The translations under genes were made by a program, and so were the position numbers. Shown in pieces: positions 27,970 through 35,529 of a stretch of DNA of 64,000 nt (position 1 is its first letter; the number at the start of each line of letters is the position of its first letter). The notes beneath the pieces are model-generated. The model ran no database searches, was not told the DNA's origin, and worked only from the letters and a program-made list of their open reading frames with translations. This stretch comes from Prevotella sp. (lineage in GTDB: Bacteria; Bacteroidota; Bacteroidia; Bacteroidales; Bacteroidaceae): assembly GCA_017627765.1 (NCBI GenBank), contig JAGAGD010000044.1, forward strand, positions 36,786 through 100,785. The letters are read 5' to 3'.

Positions 27970-28366
27970 GGGGTTGACTGGATTTGACAGCAGGATGAGA
28001 TGGTATGTAAGCACGCGGAGTCACGACTGTAGACTCCATAATAAATGCGGTCAAAAAATTAATTGGCAATAACAATTATGCTCTCGCTGCCTAATCGAAG
28101 AACAGTAGATTACTGGCTTTATCTGACTACAAGGTAGTTAGACGAGACGTTGCTCCGAGGATGTTGTTCCGAATCCGAAGAATCAGCAGCGCAGGTTAAA
28201 TCGGAAATAGTTGACTTAGGCCTTGATAGGTCAATGAAAAATTAGAGGATAAGGGTGTAGTTGGTGGTCTAGGTCTTGCTGCATCACGAAAATGAAGTCT
28301 AGAATAAGCGTGTAGAAAGCATATGGTTTCCCTGTTTGGACGAGGGTTCGACTCCCTCCAGCTCCA
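27970..28366 (+). ncRNA. ssrA: tmRNA (SsrA)
   Basis: Rescues stalled ribosomes by trans-translation. The 5' end GGGGTTGACTGGATTTGACAG pairs with the 3' CAGCTCC through the tRNA-like acceptor stem (seven pairs, two of them G-U), and the T-arm GAGGGTTCGACTCCCTC is intact. The mRNA-like part encodes the tag GNNNYALAA followed by TAA (28065-28094). The discriminator base is A28366. The next bases are CAC, so CCA is not encoded and must be added. Length is 397 nt. A matching promoter lies upstream and a terminator downstream. It stands immediately upstream of the divergently oriented polysaccharide operon. Confidence 0.97.
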
Positions 28367-28380
28367 CACTTAAAATTTAA

Positions 28381-28425
28381 AACTTCCCTGCTATTGGTTG
28401 AAACTAAGTTTAGGGAAGTTATTTT
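28381..28425 (+). terminator. Terminator of the tmRNA gene
   Basis: AACTTCCCT pairs with AGGGAAGTT over a 22-base loop and is followed by ATTTTTATA. It lies 14 bases after the mature 3' end. Confidence 0.75.
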
Positions 28426-28502
28426 TATATTATGTAAATGAATTAGTAAAACTAGAATTTCACTTGTTTTAATGATTCTATAAAAATGTAGATGTTGTTA
28501 TA

Positions 28503-29408
28503 ATGGGCAATTATTTTAGAACTTATATTGAGCAAATCCATCCAAGATTGTGGTTAAGAAAACAGTATTATTGCCTCTTGACGCGTATATCCCCTGAATT
28601 GAATACAAAGAGAATGTATAAATCAAAGTTTGGAAGAAAACTTGATTTGCAGAATCCAATAACATTGAATGAAAAGTTGCTGAAATGGAAGTTGGAAAGC
28701 TTTCATAAAGACAAACTGGTTAGGCAATGTGCAGATAAGTATGCCGTTAGGGAGTATATAAAGGAAAAAGGTTGTGAAGATATACTTGTTCCACTTATTG
28801 CTGTTTACGATAGTGTTGAAGAAATTTGTTGGGATAGTATGCCAGACTCATTTGTAATTAAATGGAATTTTGGTTGTGGATTTAATATAATATGTCCAGA
28901 CAAGTCTAAATTAGATATAGAAAAAACAAAAAAAGCTCTTCGTAAGTGGGGGAGAACTAAATTCCATTTGTTTTTTGCGGAAATGCAGTATGATATAAAA
29001 GATAAGAAGATTATCGTTGAAAAATATCTTAAACCTGAAGAAGGAATATTGCCAGAAGACTATAAAATATATTGTTTTCATGGAAAACCCATGTACACTA
29101 TGGTATGTACTGACCGTAAGGCTGCAGGTATGGCAAAGTATTATTTTTTTGATGACAAATGGGAATTGGCACGAATCAATAGAGATAGTAAAACTGCTCC
29201 AGAAGGTTTTCAACTACCACGTCCGAAATGTTTTGATAAATTACTTGAAGTTGCGGGTAAGCTGTCTGAACCTTTCCCTTTCGTAAGAGCAGATTTCTAT
29301 ATAGTGGACGATAAAGTGTATTTTGGAGAGTTAACATTTACACCTGCAGCAGCAATGGATAATAAACGACTTCCAGAAACAGATATTATGTTTGGAAAAC
29401 TTTTTTAA
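28503..29408 (+). CDS. TupA-like ATP-grasp protein (polysaccharide-associated)
   Basis: 301 residues matching the ATPgrasp_TupA family often annotated as glycosyltransferase. NPITLNEKLLKWKLESF and VRQCADKYAVREYIKEKG form the conserved N-terminal part. PDSFVIKWNFGCGFNII gives the ATP-grasp nucleotide strand, KIIVEKYLKPE the middle, and FVRADFYIVDDKVYFGELTFTP the Mg-binding C-terminus with D, E and T residues. Members occur in capsule and teichuronic-acid loci and are thought to ligate an amino acid or similar group to a sugar; the substrate is unproven. It is separated from the main locus by tmRNA. No clear promoter is seen. Confidence 0.8.
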   Translation: MGNYFRTYIEQIHPRLWLRKQYYCLLTRISPELNTKRMYKSKFGRKLDLQNPITLNEKLLKWKLESFHKDKLVRQCADKYAVREYIKEKGCEDILVPLIAVYDSVEEICWDSMPDSFVIKWNFGCGFNIICPDKSKLDIEKTKKALRKWGRTKFHLFFAEMQYDIKDKKIIVEKYLKPEEGILPEDYKIYCFHGKPMYTMVCTDRKAAGMAKYYFFDDKWELARINRDSKTAPEGFQLPRPKCFDKLLEVAGKLSEPFPFVRADFYIVDDKVYFGELTFTPAAAMDNKRLPETDIMFGKLF

Positions 29409-29439
29409 TTAGAGTTTCTGTTAAAAACTGCAATATAAA

Positions 29440-30243
29440 CTATCTCTGTCCAATAGTCAGTTGTTTTAGGTCGTAGAAACTTCCATTATATATATTGAGG
29501 TCGACATCGCCCTTAATACCTGGAAGTTTTCCTGCGTCGGTGTGTTGCCAGAACTTCCATTTCCCTTTATATTCTACTTTTTTTACATAGTAGTGTGCTA
29601 TCCAATATGGATAGTCATCAAAACGCTGGTCGCTTAGATATTGCTCTTTGAAGTTATAATATGTATAAATAATTGGTTTAACATGAAATCTGTCCTCTAC
29701 AGTGTGTAGCCATGTGAGTATTTCCCTTTGGAAATCTTCTGTTGACATATCTTTTGGTTTGTGCTCTACATCAAGTACTGGAGGTAAATCCCCTTCTTCG
29801 AGATGCACTTGCTTGAGATAGTAGTAGGCTTGTTCTCGAGCAGGGGTCTTTGTACTCCAGAAATGATATGCTCCCCTGATAAATCCATGTTCTCTGGCTG
29901 CAATAAAGTTTTCTCTGAATTTTCTGTCTGTATGTGTTGCCCCTTCCGTAGCCTTTATCATTACAAATCTAATAGGTCTTTTGGCTATCATAGCCGTGCG
30001 GAGTTTATCCCAGTCTATTTTTCCTTGATAGTGGCTTATGTCAATACCGTGTATTTCATAATCTTCTGGGTATTGAGGATCTCCGAAAATTGCTTGCCAT
30101 CTGAATGAGAAAGGACTGACAAAGATGGAATAGAACAGCCAGCCATATATAAAGAGCATAGCCACACCACCAATCCACCATCCTAAAGAAGATGGCAGAT
30201 TGTGTTTTTTTGATTTTCGGTGTTGCTTTTTGCGTTTAGACAT
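29440..30243 (-). CDS. Membrane-anchored GH25 muramidase
   Basis: Hydrolyses peptidoglycan between MurNAc and GlcNAc. I start it at 30243 (MSKRKKQHRKSKKH), six bases past the PFP stop, giving 267 residues; an upstream in-frame ATG would overlap PFP. A very basic cytoplasmic N-terminus precedes one membrane helix (LGWWIGGVAMLFIYGWLFYSIF). The GH25 domain follows: HGIDISHYQGKIDWDKL, FVMIKATEG, GAYHFW, the catalytic LPPVLDVEHK (DxE), and IIYTYYNF and YWIAHYY. It ends with WQHTDAGKLPGI and the closing Asp strand. The anchor places the catalytic domain in the periplasm. Probable role: local wall remodelling rather than defence. Confidence 0.9.
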   Translation of the reverse strand: MSKRKKQHRKSKKHNLPSSLGWWIGGVAMLFIYGWLFYSIFVSPFSFRWQAIFGDPQYPEDYEIHGIDISHYQGKIDWDKLRTAMIAKRPIRFVMIKATEGATHTDRKFRENFIAAREHGFIRGAYHFWSTKTPAREQAYYYLKQVHLEEGDLPPVLDVEHKPKDMSTEDFQREILTWLHTVEDRFHVKPIIYTYYNFKEQYLSDQRFDDYPYWIAHYYVKKVEYKGKWKFWQHTDAGKLPGIKGDVDLNIYNGSFYDLKQLTIGQR

Positions 30244-30248
30244 TTGAT

Positions 30249-31889
30249 TTATTGATGTTCTAACTTCAGAGTCAAAGTAGTGCGGTCGCAAATGTGTTTT
30301 GGACCCCAATATTGTATAGGTCCTGGATACATATATGATGTTTCAATAGCCCATTTATCGCGGATTGCAGCATAAGCTTTGAATGGCTTTCCGTTAAGGT
30401 CTACCAATGCTTTTTTAATAACAGGCTTCATCTGACCGTTTCGGCGTTCCATATTCATCATCATTGTCATTGGCACACCGCCTCCTATACATCTGTCAGC
30501 GTGGTCTACTGTATTTTTTACTATTGCCATATATCCAGTTTTGCCTGCTGCTATTAGCTGTGCAGCACTAGTGCCGAGTGAATAGCAGTAGTCAGCATCA
30601 TAGTTTGAAGGAATAGCGCAACGTCCTTCATAGCCAAGGAAATGGTGCTGTGTTGCATATTTTCCTACAAAACGTCCTTCTTTCTTCCACTTAGCCAATA
30701 GTTGTCCACACATTTCCGACAATAGTTTTTCTGTTTCAATTAGTGAAACGGGAACGTTGCCATGAGGGTCTCGGTCAAGTGAGAGTTGGTGAGCTACATC
30801 TTCAGGAAGAGTGATATATGTTGCTGCATTTTCTTCTGAAAGGTGATTAAGTATGTATTCGCGTTGTTTTTCTGGGTCAAGGTCTCTGTATTCGTGACCA
30901 TGAGCTGCGAGAAGATCATTGAGTTCGTCAATTAGTCTGCCAATTGCAGGAATAAACTCAATAACTCCTTCTGGAACAATAACGCTTCCATAGTTTAATC
31001 CTTTCTCTGCGCGTTTAGCAATTATTTCGCAAAGGTTTTCAACAATGTCGTTGAGAGTCATATCCTTAGCTTCTATTTCTTCAGAAATAAGACACACATT
31101 TGGGTGGCATTGAAGTGCACACTCAAGCGCGATGTGGCTTGCAGAGCGTCCCATTACTTTTATGAAATGCCAGTATTTCTTTGATGAATTGCAGTCGCGT
31201 TCTATATTTCCGATAAGTTCTGAATATGTTTTTGTGCAGGTGTCAAAACCGAAGCTTGCCTCAATATATTCATTCTTGAGGTCACCGTCAATAGTTTTAG
31301 GACAGCCAATCACTTGAATTCCGTAGCCTTTTGAAGCATAGTATTCTGCAAGTACACACGCATTCGTGTTAGAGTCGTCACCTCCAATTATGACAAGAGC
31401 TTTGATGTCAAGTTCCTTCAAAATTTCATAGCCCTTTTCAAATTGTTCAATTTCCTCCAATTTAGTACGTCCAGAACCAATCATGTCAAATCCACCTGTG
31501 TTTCGATATTCTTCGATATAATCAGCAGTCAGTTCAATATATCTATGCTCAATGAGTCCTGATGGTCCCATTGTGAAGCCATAAAGTCGATTGTCTGGAT
31601 GTAATGATTTAAGTGTGTCAAACAGTCCTGTGATTACGTTGTGACCGCCAGGAGCCTGTCCTCCGCTAAGTATAACACCTACATTTATGCGTTTAGTTAC
31701 TTCTTCGTCACTTTTCACAAATTCCACAACGGGCATTCCGTATGTGTTGGGAAAGAGTTTCTTTATCTCATCTTGGTCTGACACGCTGTTGGTTGGTTCC
31801 CCTTCCTTAGCTTTTACTGCTCCGCGCAGTGCTAATGGCAGTTTAGGAACATAATTTGCTCTTTCAATTTCTAAAATACTCTTTTCCAT
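30249..31889 (-). CDS. pfp: Diphosphate--fructose-6-phosphate 1-phosphotransferase
   Basis: Reversibly phosphorylates fructose-6-phosphate with pyrophosphate, replacing ATP-phosphofructokinase in glycolysis. From MEKSILEIERANYVPKL (31889) the protein has 546 residues, the long plant-beta/Bacteroidota type. The pyrophosphate-specific IIGGDDSNTN (residues 167-176) has Asp where ATP enzymes have Gly, and PKTIDGDLKN carries the catalytic Asp. LSGGQAPGGHN is the phosphate loop. The extra in-frame codons up to 31943 look like leader. It is transcribed with the GH25 gene only 5 bases further, an odd pairing. eno at 52 kb is the other glycolytic gene in the window. Confidence 0.95.
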   Translation of the reverse strand: MEKSILEIERANYVPKLPLALRGAVKAKEGEPTNSVSDQDEIKKLFPNTYGMPVVEFVKSDEEVTKRINVGVILSGGQAPGGHNVITGLFDTLKSLHPDNRLYGFTMGPSGLIEHRYIELTADYIEEYRNTGGFDMIGSGRTKLEEIEQFEKGYEILKELDIKALVIIGGDDSNTNACVLAEYYASKGYGIQVIGCPKTIDGDLKNEYIEASFGFDTCTKTYSELIGNIERDCNSSKKYWHFIKVMGRSASHIALECALQCHPNVCLISEEIEAKDMTLNDIVENLCEIIAKRAEKGLNYGSVIVPEGVIEFIPAIGRLIDELNDLLAAHGHEYRDLDPEKQREYILNHLSEENAATYITLPEDVAHQLSLDRDPHGNVPVSLIETEKLLSEMCGQLLAKWKKEGRFVGKYATQHHFLGYEGRCAIPSNYDADYCYSLGTSAAQLIAAGKTGYMAIVKNTVDHADRCIGGGVPMTMMMNMERRNGQMKPVIKKALVDLNGKPFKAYAAIRDKWAIETSYMYPGPIQYWGPKHICDRTTLTLKLEHQ

Positions 31890-31930
31890 GATTAAATATT
31901 TTTCTTTGTTTATAACCCTTAAAACTGCTA

Positions 31931-31938
31931 CAAAATTA
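31931..31938 (-). promoter_or_regulatory. Probable -7 box of the PFP gene
   Basis: TAATTTTG on the minus strand, 41 bases before the chosen start. No good -33 TTG is seen. Its position upstream of 31889 but inside the longer reading supports the shorter start. Confidence 0.45.
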
Positions 31939-32009
31939 AGCATTTCTGCTCAGAAAAAGCCCTTAAACTGGATAAAAATGACGTTTTGTGCATTTTTTAG
32001 ACTAACTTC

Positions 32010-32041
32010 TTTGCTTAAATCAATTTTTTCAATTAACTTTG
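32010..32041 (+). promoter_or_regulatory. Promoter of the 32-37 kb cassette
   Basis: TTTG at 32010-32013, a 20-base spacer, and TAACTTTG at 32034-32041. It predicts a start near 32048, 16 bases before the first ATG. Confidence 0.65.
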
Positions 32042-32063
32042 TAATCAATAAATTATAGGCAAT

Positions 32064-32336
32064 ATGGCAAATAGAAGAAATTTAAAGCGTGACATCAACT
32101 ACATCTGTAGTGACCTGTTTGCAGAGTGCATCGCAGCATCTCTTTATGGCGGAAATGATAAGCAAGTAAATTGCGACGTGGTTTTAAGTTCGATTTTGCG
32201 TATTCATAGCGATTTCATTCGCCGCGTTTCTTGTGTTGAACCAGGGATGAAACCACGCAATTATTTCAAACATCTAAAAGACGATTTCAACAGTCAGGTT
32301 TCTGATATTGTAGATAATATTAGAAACTTGGGATAA
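32064..32336 (+). CDS. Small conserved-looking protein of unknown function
   Basis: 90 residues, not recognised. It starts MANRRNLKRDINYICSDL and is predicted mostly helical with mixed charge. There is no signal peptide or membrane segment. Two Cys lie in the first half (CSDLFAEC, five residues between them), one follows in the middle and one more after that. The promoter placement and the 7-base gap to the acyltransferase show it is a real, co-transcribed gene. The basic N-terminus could bind nucleic acid or an acidic partner, but nothing in the sequence proves it. Confidence 0.72.
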   Translation: MANRRNLKRDINYICSDLFAECIAASLYGGNDKQVNCDVVLSSILRIHSDFIRRVSCVEPGMKPRNYFKHLKDDFNSQVSDIVDNIRNLG

Positions 32337-32343
32337 AAATATT

Positions 32344-32895
32344 ATGCGAAGAAGACTTTTCCATTGGTTTTTATACCAATGTTTAGGGTGGAAGGCTGAT
32401 GTTACTGTCGTCCATCCTGATAAATATATTATATGCCTTGCTCCACACACCAGTAACTGGGATTTTGCTTTGGGGCAGTTGTATGCTGGTGCTAATGGTT
32501 GGAAAATCAACTTCTTGATGAAGAAAGAATGGTTTTTCTGGCCTTTGGGCGGCTTTTTCCGTAAGGTTGGCGGCATTGCAGTAAATAGAAGTAAGAGTCA
32601 AAGCCTTACAGATTTTCTGGCTCAAGAAGCAAGACGCAGTTCTGTTTTTCATCTTTGCATAACTCCCGAAGGAACCCGTTCAAAGACAACTGAGTGGAAA
32701 AAAGGTTTTTACTATATTGCTCAAAAAGCCGACATACCTATTTTATTATATGGTATTGATTATGAGAAAAAGCTCATAAAGTGTACAAAGCAGATAGTTC
32801 CTACAGGCGACATAGAAAAAGACATGGAGGAACTGAAAAGCTATTATAAGGAATTCAAGGGCAAGCACCCTGAGAATTTCACGATAGGAGAATAG
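32344..32895 (+). CDS. PlsC-family acyltransferase
   Basis: 183 residues of the 1-acyl-glycerol-3-phosphate acyltransferase fold. The catalytic HxxxxD motif is APHTSNWDF. GGFFRKVGGIAVNR is the glycerol-phosphate site, and LCITPEGTRSKTTEWKKGFYYIA carries the EGTR motif. It is short, without a membrane helix at the N-terminus. The exact acceptor (lysophosphatidate, an amino-acid lipid or another lipid) is not determined, and short PlsC paralogues are common in Bacteroidota. It lies in the cassette with a 4-base gap to the amidase-like gene. Confidence 0.88.
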   Translation: MRRRLFHWFLYQCLGWKADVTVVHPDKYIICLAPHTSNWDFALGQLYAGANGWKINFLMKKEWFFWPLGGFFRKVGGIAVNRSKSQSLTDFLAQEARRSSVFHLCITPEGTRSKTTEWKKGFYYIAQKADIPILLYGIDYEKKLIKCTKQIVPTGDIEKDMEELKSYYKEFKGKHPENFTIGE

Positions 32896-32899
32896 CATT

Positions 32900-35518
32900 A
32901 TGAGCCTAATAAAAAAAATATTACTATCCCTTGTTGCTATATTCTTTATAGGACTTGTTCCTTCTTCTGCCCAGAATCAGTCAGATAGGCTGGTTAATAA
33001 AAAGAATACATGGCGCGGCATTAACTATAAAGGCAACGAATGGGTTAAAAATGTGTCAAGTCCTCTTAAAATTAAAAGAGGGTTGCAAAATCGCCACATA
33101 TCCGTATGGTCAAGTCATGGTCGTTATTATGACGGAAAAGAGGATAAATGGCGTTGGCAACGTCCTTTCTTGTTTGGTACAACAGAAGATTTGTATACCC
33201 AAACAATTGTAATTCCATATCTTATTCCAATGTTGCAAAATGCAGGTGCTGTTGTTTTTACTCCGCGTGAAAGGGACTGGCAGAGAAATGAAGTCATTGT
33301 TGATAACGATGTCAGCTATAGTCCTAATTATATGGAATATAGTGGCGGTGAGCAATGGTTGACTACATCACTTAGAGGATTCTCGATGCATTCTGGCAGC
33401 TATGTTGATGGGGAAAATCCATTCGAGGCGGGTTCATGCAGGATGGCAAGAACAACAAGCGGAAGTAATATCAGTTTCATTTCCTATCAGCCTTCTATCC
33501 CTGAAAAAGGTGAATATGCTGTTTATGTGAGTTATCAGACTCTTCCTAATGGTGTTGACGATGCCGAATATTTGGTTTACCACAAAGGAGAAATAACAAA
33601 GTTCAGAGTAAATCAGAAAATGGGCGGTGGCACATGGGTGTATTTAGGAACATTTGAATTTGATAGAGGCAGCAGTCAGTTCAATCGTGTTGTCGTTACA
33701 AACAATAGCAAAAGTCGTGGAGTTGTAACTGCCGATGCTGTCCGCTTTGGTGGAGGAATGGGCAATATTGAGCGTGGAGGTAAAACAAGCAATCTGCCAA
33801 GAACACTTGAAGGCGCTCGATATTATGGACAGTGGGCTGGAGCACCATATTCCGTATATAGTTCTAAAAACGGCAACGATGACTATAGCGACGATATAAA
33901 TGTTCGTTCTTTCATGACAAACTGGTTAGCAGGCGGTTCTGTTTATGTACCGAAAAAACAAGGAAAAGGCGTTCCGATTGAACTCTCTTTGGCGGTTCAC
34001 AGTGATGCTGGCTATGCAAAAGACGGAAAGTCGCTTATCGGTTCTTTGTCAATTTGTACAACAAATCATAACAATGGATTATTGAATTCTGGAGTTTCAA
34101 GAAATACATCTCTTGATTTCGCCACAGCTTTGTTGAATAATTTGCAGAATGATTTGCAGTCTACTTATGGCAAGTGGACCATAAGGAGCGTTTGGAATAA
34201 GAATTATTCAGAAACAAGAGTTCCAGAAGTTCCAGCAGCAATACTGGAAACTTTGTCACATCAGAGTTTCCCCGATATGCGCTATGGACAAGACCCTAAC
34301 TTCAAGTTTACTTTTGCACGGTCTGTGTATAAGACTATTCTGCGGTACATTTCTGAGATGCATAATACAAAATATGTAGTTCAGCCGTTGCGGCCTACTA
34401 ATTTCTGTATTGAAAGAACTTCTCACGATAAGGTTACATTGAGATGGAAGGCACAAGCAGATAAACTCGAACCTACAGCAAAGCCAAATTCTTATATTGT
34501 ATATACTGCAGTAGGCAATTCTTCATTTGATAATGGTACGAGGGTGAAAGGTAATTCTTTCTCTGTTAAACTTGAGCCTGGCAAGCTATATCACTTCAGG
34601 GTTACTGCTGCAAATAAAGGTGGAGAAAGTTTCCCAACTGAAGTCTTGTCTGCTTCATATCAGCCAACAGCGCAACGAACCCTACTTATTATTAATGGTT
34701 TCAATCGTCTGTCATCGCCTGCAATCGTAGAAAATGGTAATGAACAAGGTTTTGATATGGATGCTGATATAGGTGTCAGTTATGGCAAAACAGCAGGATG
34801 GGCTGGTAGGCAGATCAACTTCGACAAGTCTAAAATGGGTATTGAGGGCCCCAACGGTTTAGGTTTCTCTGGCGACGAGTATGTCGGTAAGTTCATTGCA
34901 GGCAATGACTTCAATTATGTTGCCACTCATGCAAGGGCAGTTTTTGATATCCGCCGTTATAATATTGTGAGCTGTTCTCGCGAAGCAGTTGAGTCTGGTG
35001 AAGTTGATATTAGCCGTTTCGATTGTGTTGACCTGATTCTTGGATTAGAGAAAAACGATGGTCATTCTCTTCGCTATTATAAGACTTTCACACCATCTAT
35101 GCAGAAAATAATATCAAGATATCTGCAGCGTGGGGGAAGATTGTTTGTAAGTGGAGCATATATTGGTTCAGATATGCTTACTGGTGATGAACAGTCATTC
35201 TTGCGAAATTGGCTTAAGGCAGAGTATAGCCATTCTCAGCGATATGCTTATAACACTAAAGTTGTCGGACTTAATACTGAGATGGATATCATCAACGAAC
35301 TCAATGAAAAACATTATGCAGCTACTTCTGTTGATGTGCTGACTCCTGTTTCACCCGCGTTCTGTGCCATGCAGTATGCCGATGGAAGTTCTTCATCTGT
35401 GGCTTATGCAGGCAAAGACTACCGTGTCTTCGTCATGGGATTTCCTTTTGAGTGCATTTCTGCTGAGAAAGAACGTAATTGGGTGATGAAAGGTATACTT
35501 AACTATTTAATGCAATAA
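32900..35518 (+). CDS. Secreted split-amidase protein with golvesin-like insert and FN3 domain
   Basis: 872 residues; residues 1-24 are a signal peptide ending SSAQ. Two halves of an N-acetylmuramoyl-L-alanine amidase (Amidase_3) fold are visible. The first half has VWSSHGRYYDG (H73), GTTEDLYTQ (E96) and VVFTPRERD. The second has LAVHSDAGY (H367) and AAILETLSHQSF (E450), followed by the helix FTFARSVYKTILRYI. Between them, about 185-285, sits a golvesin/xanthan-lyase-type beta domain (GEYAVYVSYQT, GTWVYLGTFEFDRG, ADAVRFGGG). A fibronectin type III domain occupies about 495-590. The remaining 280 residues form an alpha/beta domain I cannot name (GGRLFVSGAYIGSDM). All three zinc ligands and the catalytic Glu seem present, so peptidoglycan amidase activity is possible. 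Similar proteins are often labelled xanthan lyase. Confidence 0.75.
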   Translation: MSLIKKILLSLVAIFFIGLVPSSAQNQSDRLVNKKNTWRGINYKGNEWVKNVSSPLKIKRGLQNRHISVWSSHGRYYDGKEDKWRWQRPFLFGTTEDLYTQTIVIPYLIPMLQNAGAVVFTPRERDWQRNEVIVDNDVSYSPNYMEYSGGEQWLTTSLRGFSMHSGSYVDGENPFEAGSCRMARTTSGSNISFISYQPSIPEKGEYAVYVSYQTLPNGVDDAEYLVYHKGEITKFRVNQKMGGGTWVYLGTFEFDRGSSQFNRVVVTNNSKSRGVVTADAVRFGGGMGNIERGGKTSNLPRTLEGARYYGQWAGAPYSVYSSKNGNDDYSDDINVRSFMTNWLAGGSVYVPKKQGKGVPIELSLAVHSDAGYAKDGKSLIGSLSICTTNHNNGLLNSGVSRNTSLDFATALLNNLQNDLQSTYGKWTIRSVWNKNYSETRVPEVPAAILETLSHQSFPDMRYGQDPNFKFTFARSVYKTILRYISEMHNTKYVVQPLRPTNFCIERTSHDKVTLRWKAQADKLEPTAKPNSYIVYTAVGNSSFDNGTRVKGNSFSVKLEPGKLYHFRVTAANKGGESFPTEVLSASYQPTAQRTLLIINGFNRLSSPAIVENGNEQGFDMDADIGVSYGKTAGWAGRQINFDKSKMGIEGPNGLGFSGDEYVGKFIAGNDFNYVATHARAVFDIRRYNIVSCSREAVESGEVDISRFDCVDLILGLEKNDGHSLRYYKTFTPSMQKIISRYLQRGGRLFVSGAYIGSDMLTGDEQSFLRNWLKAEYSHSQRYAYNTKVVGLNTEMDIINELNEKHYAATSVDVLTPVSPAFCAMQYADGSSSSVAYAGKDYRVFVMGFPFECISAEKERNWVMKGILNYLMQ

Positions 35519-35529
35519 TATTTTTTGAA

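Noticed and set aside
27970-28366. tmRNA as the attachment site of a genomic island
   Set aside because: No duplicated 3' end of the tmRNA and no integrase are visible within the window, so the polysaccharide locus cannot be called an island on this basis.
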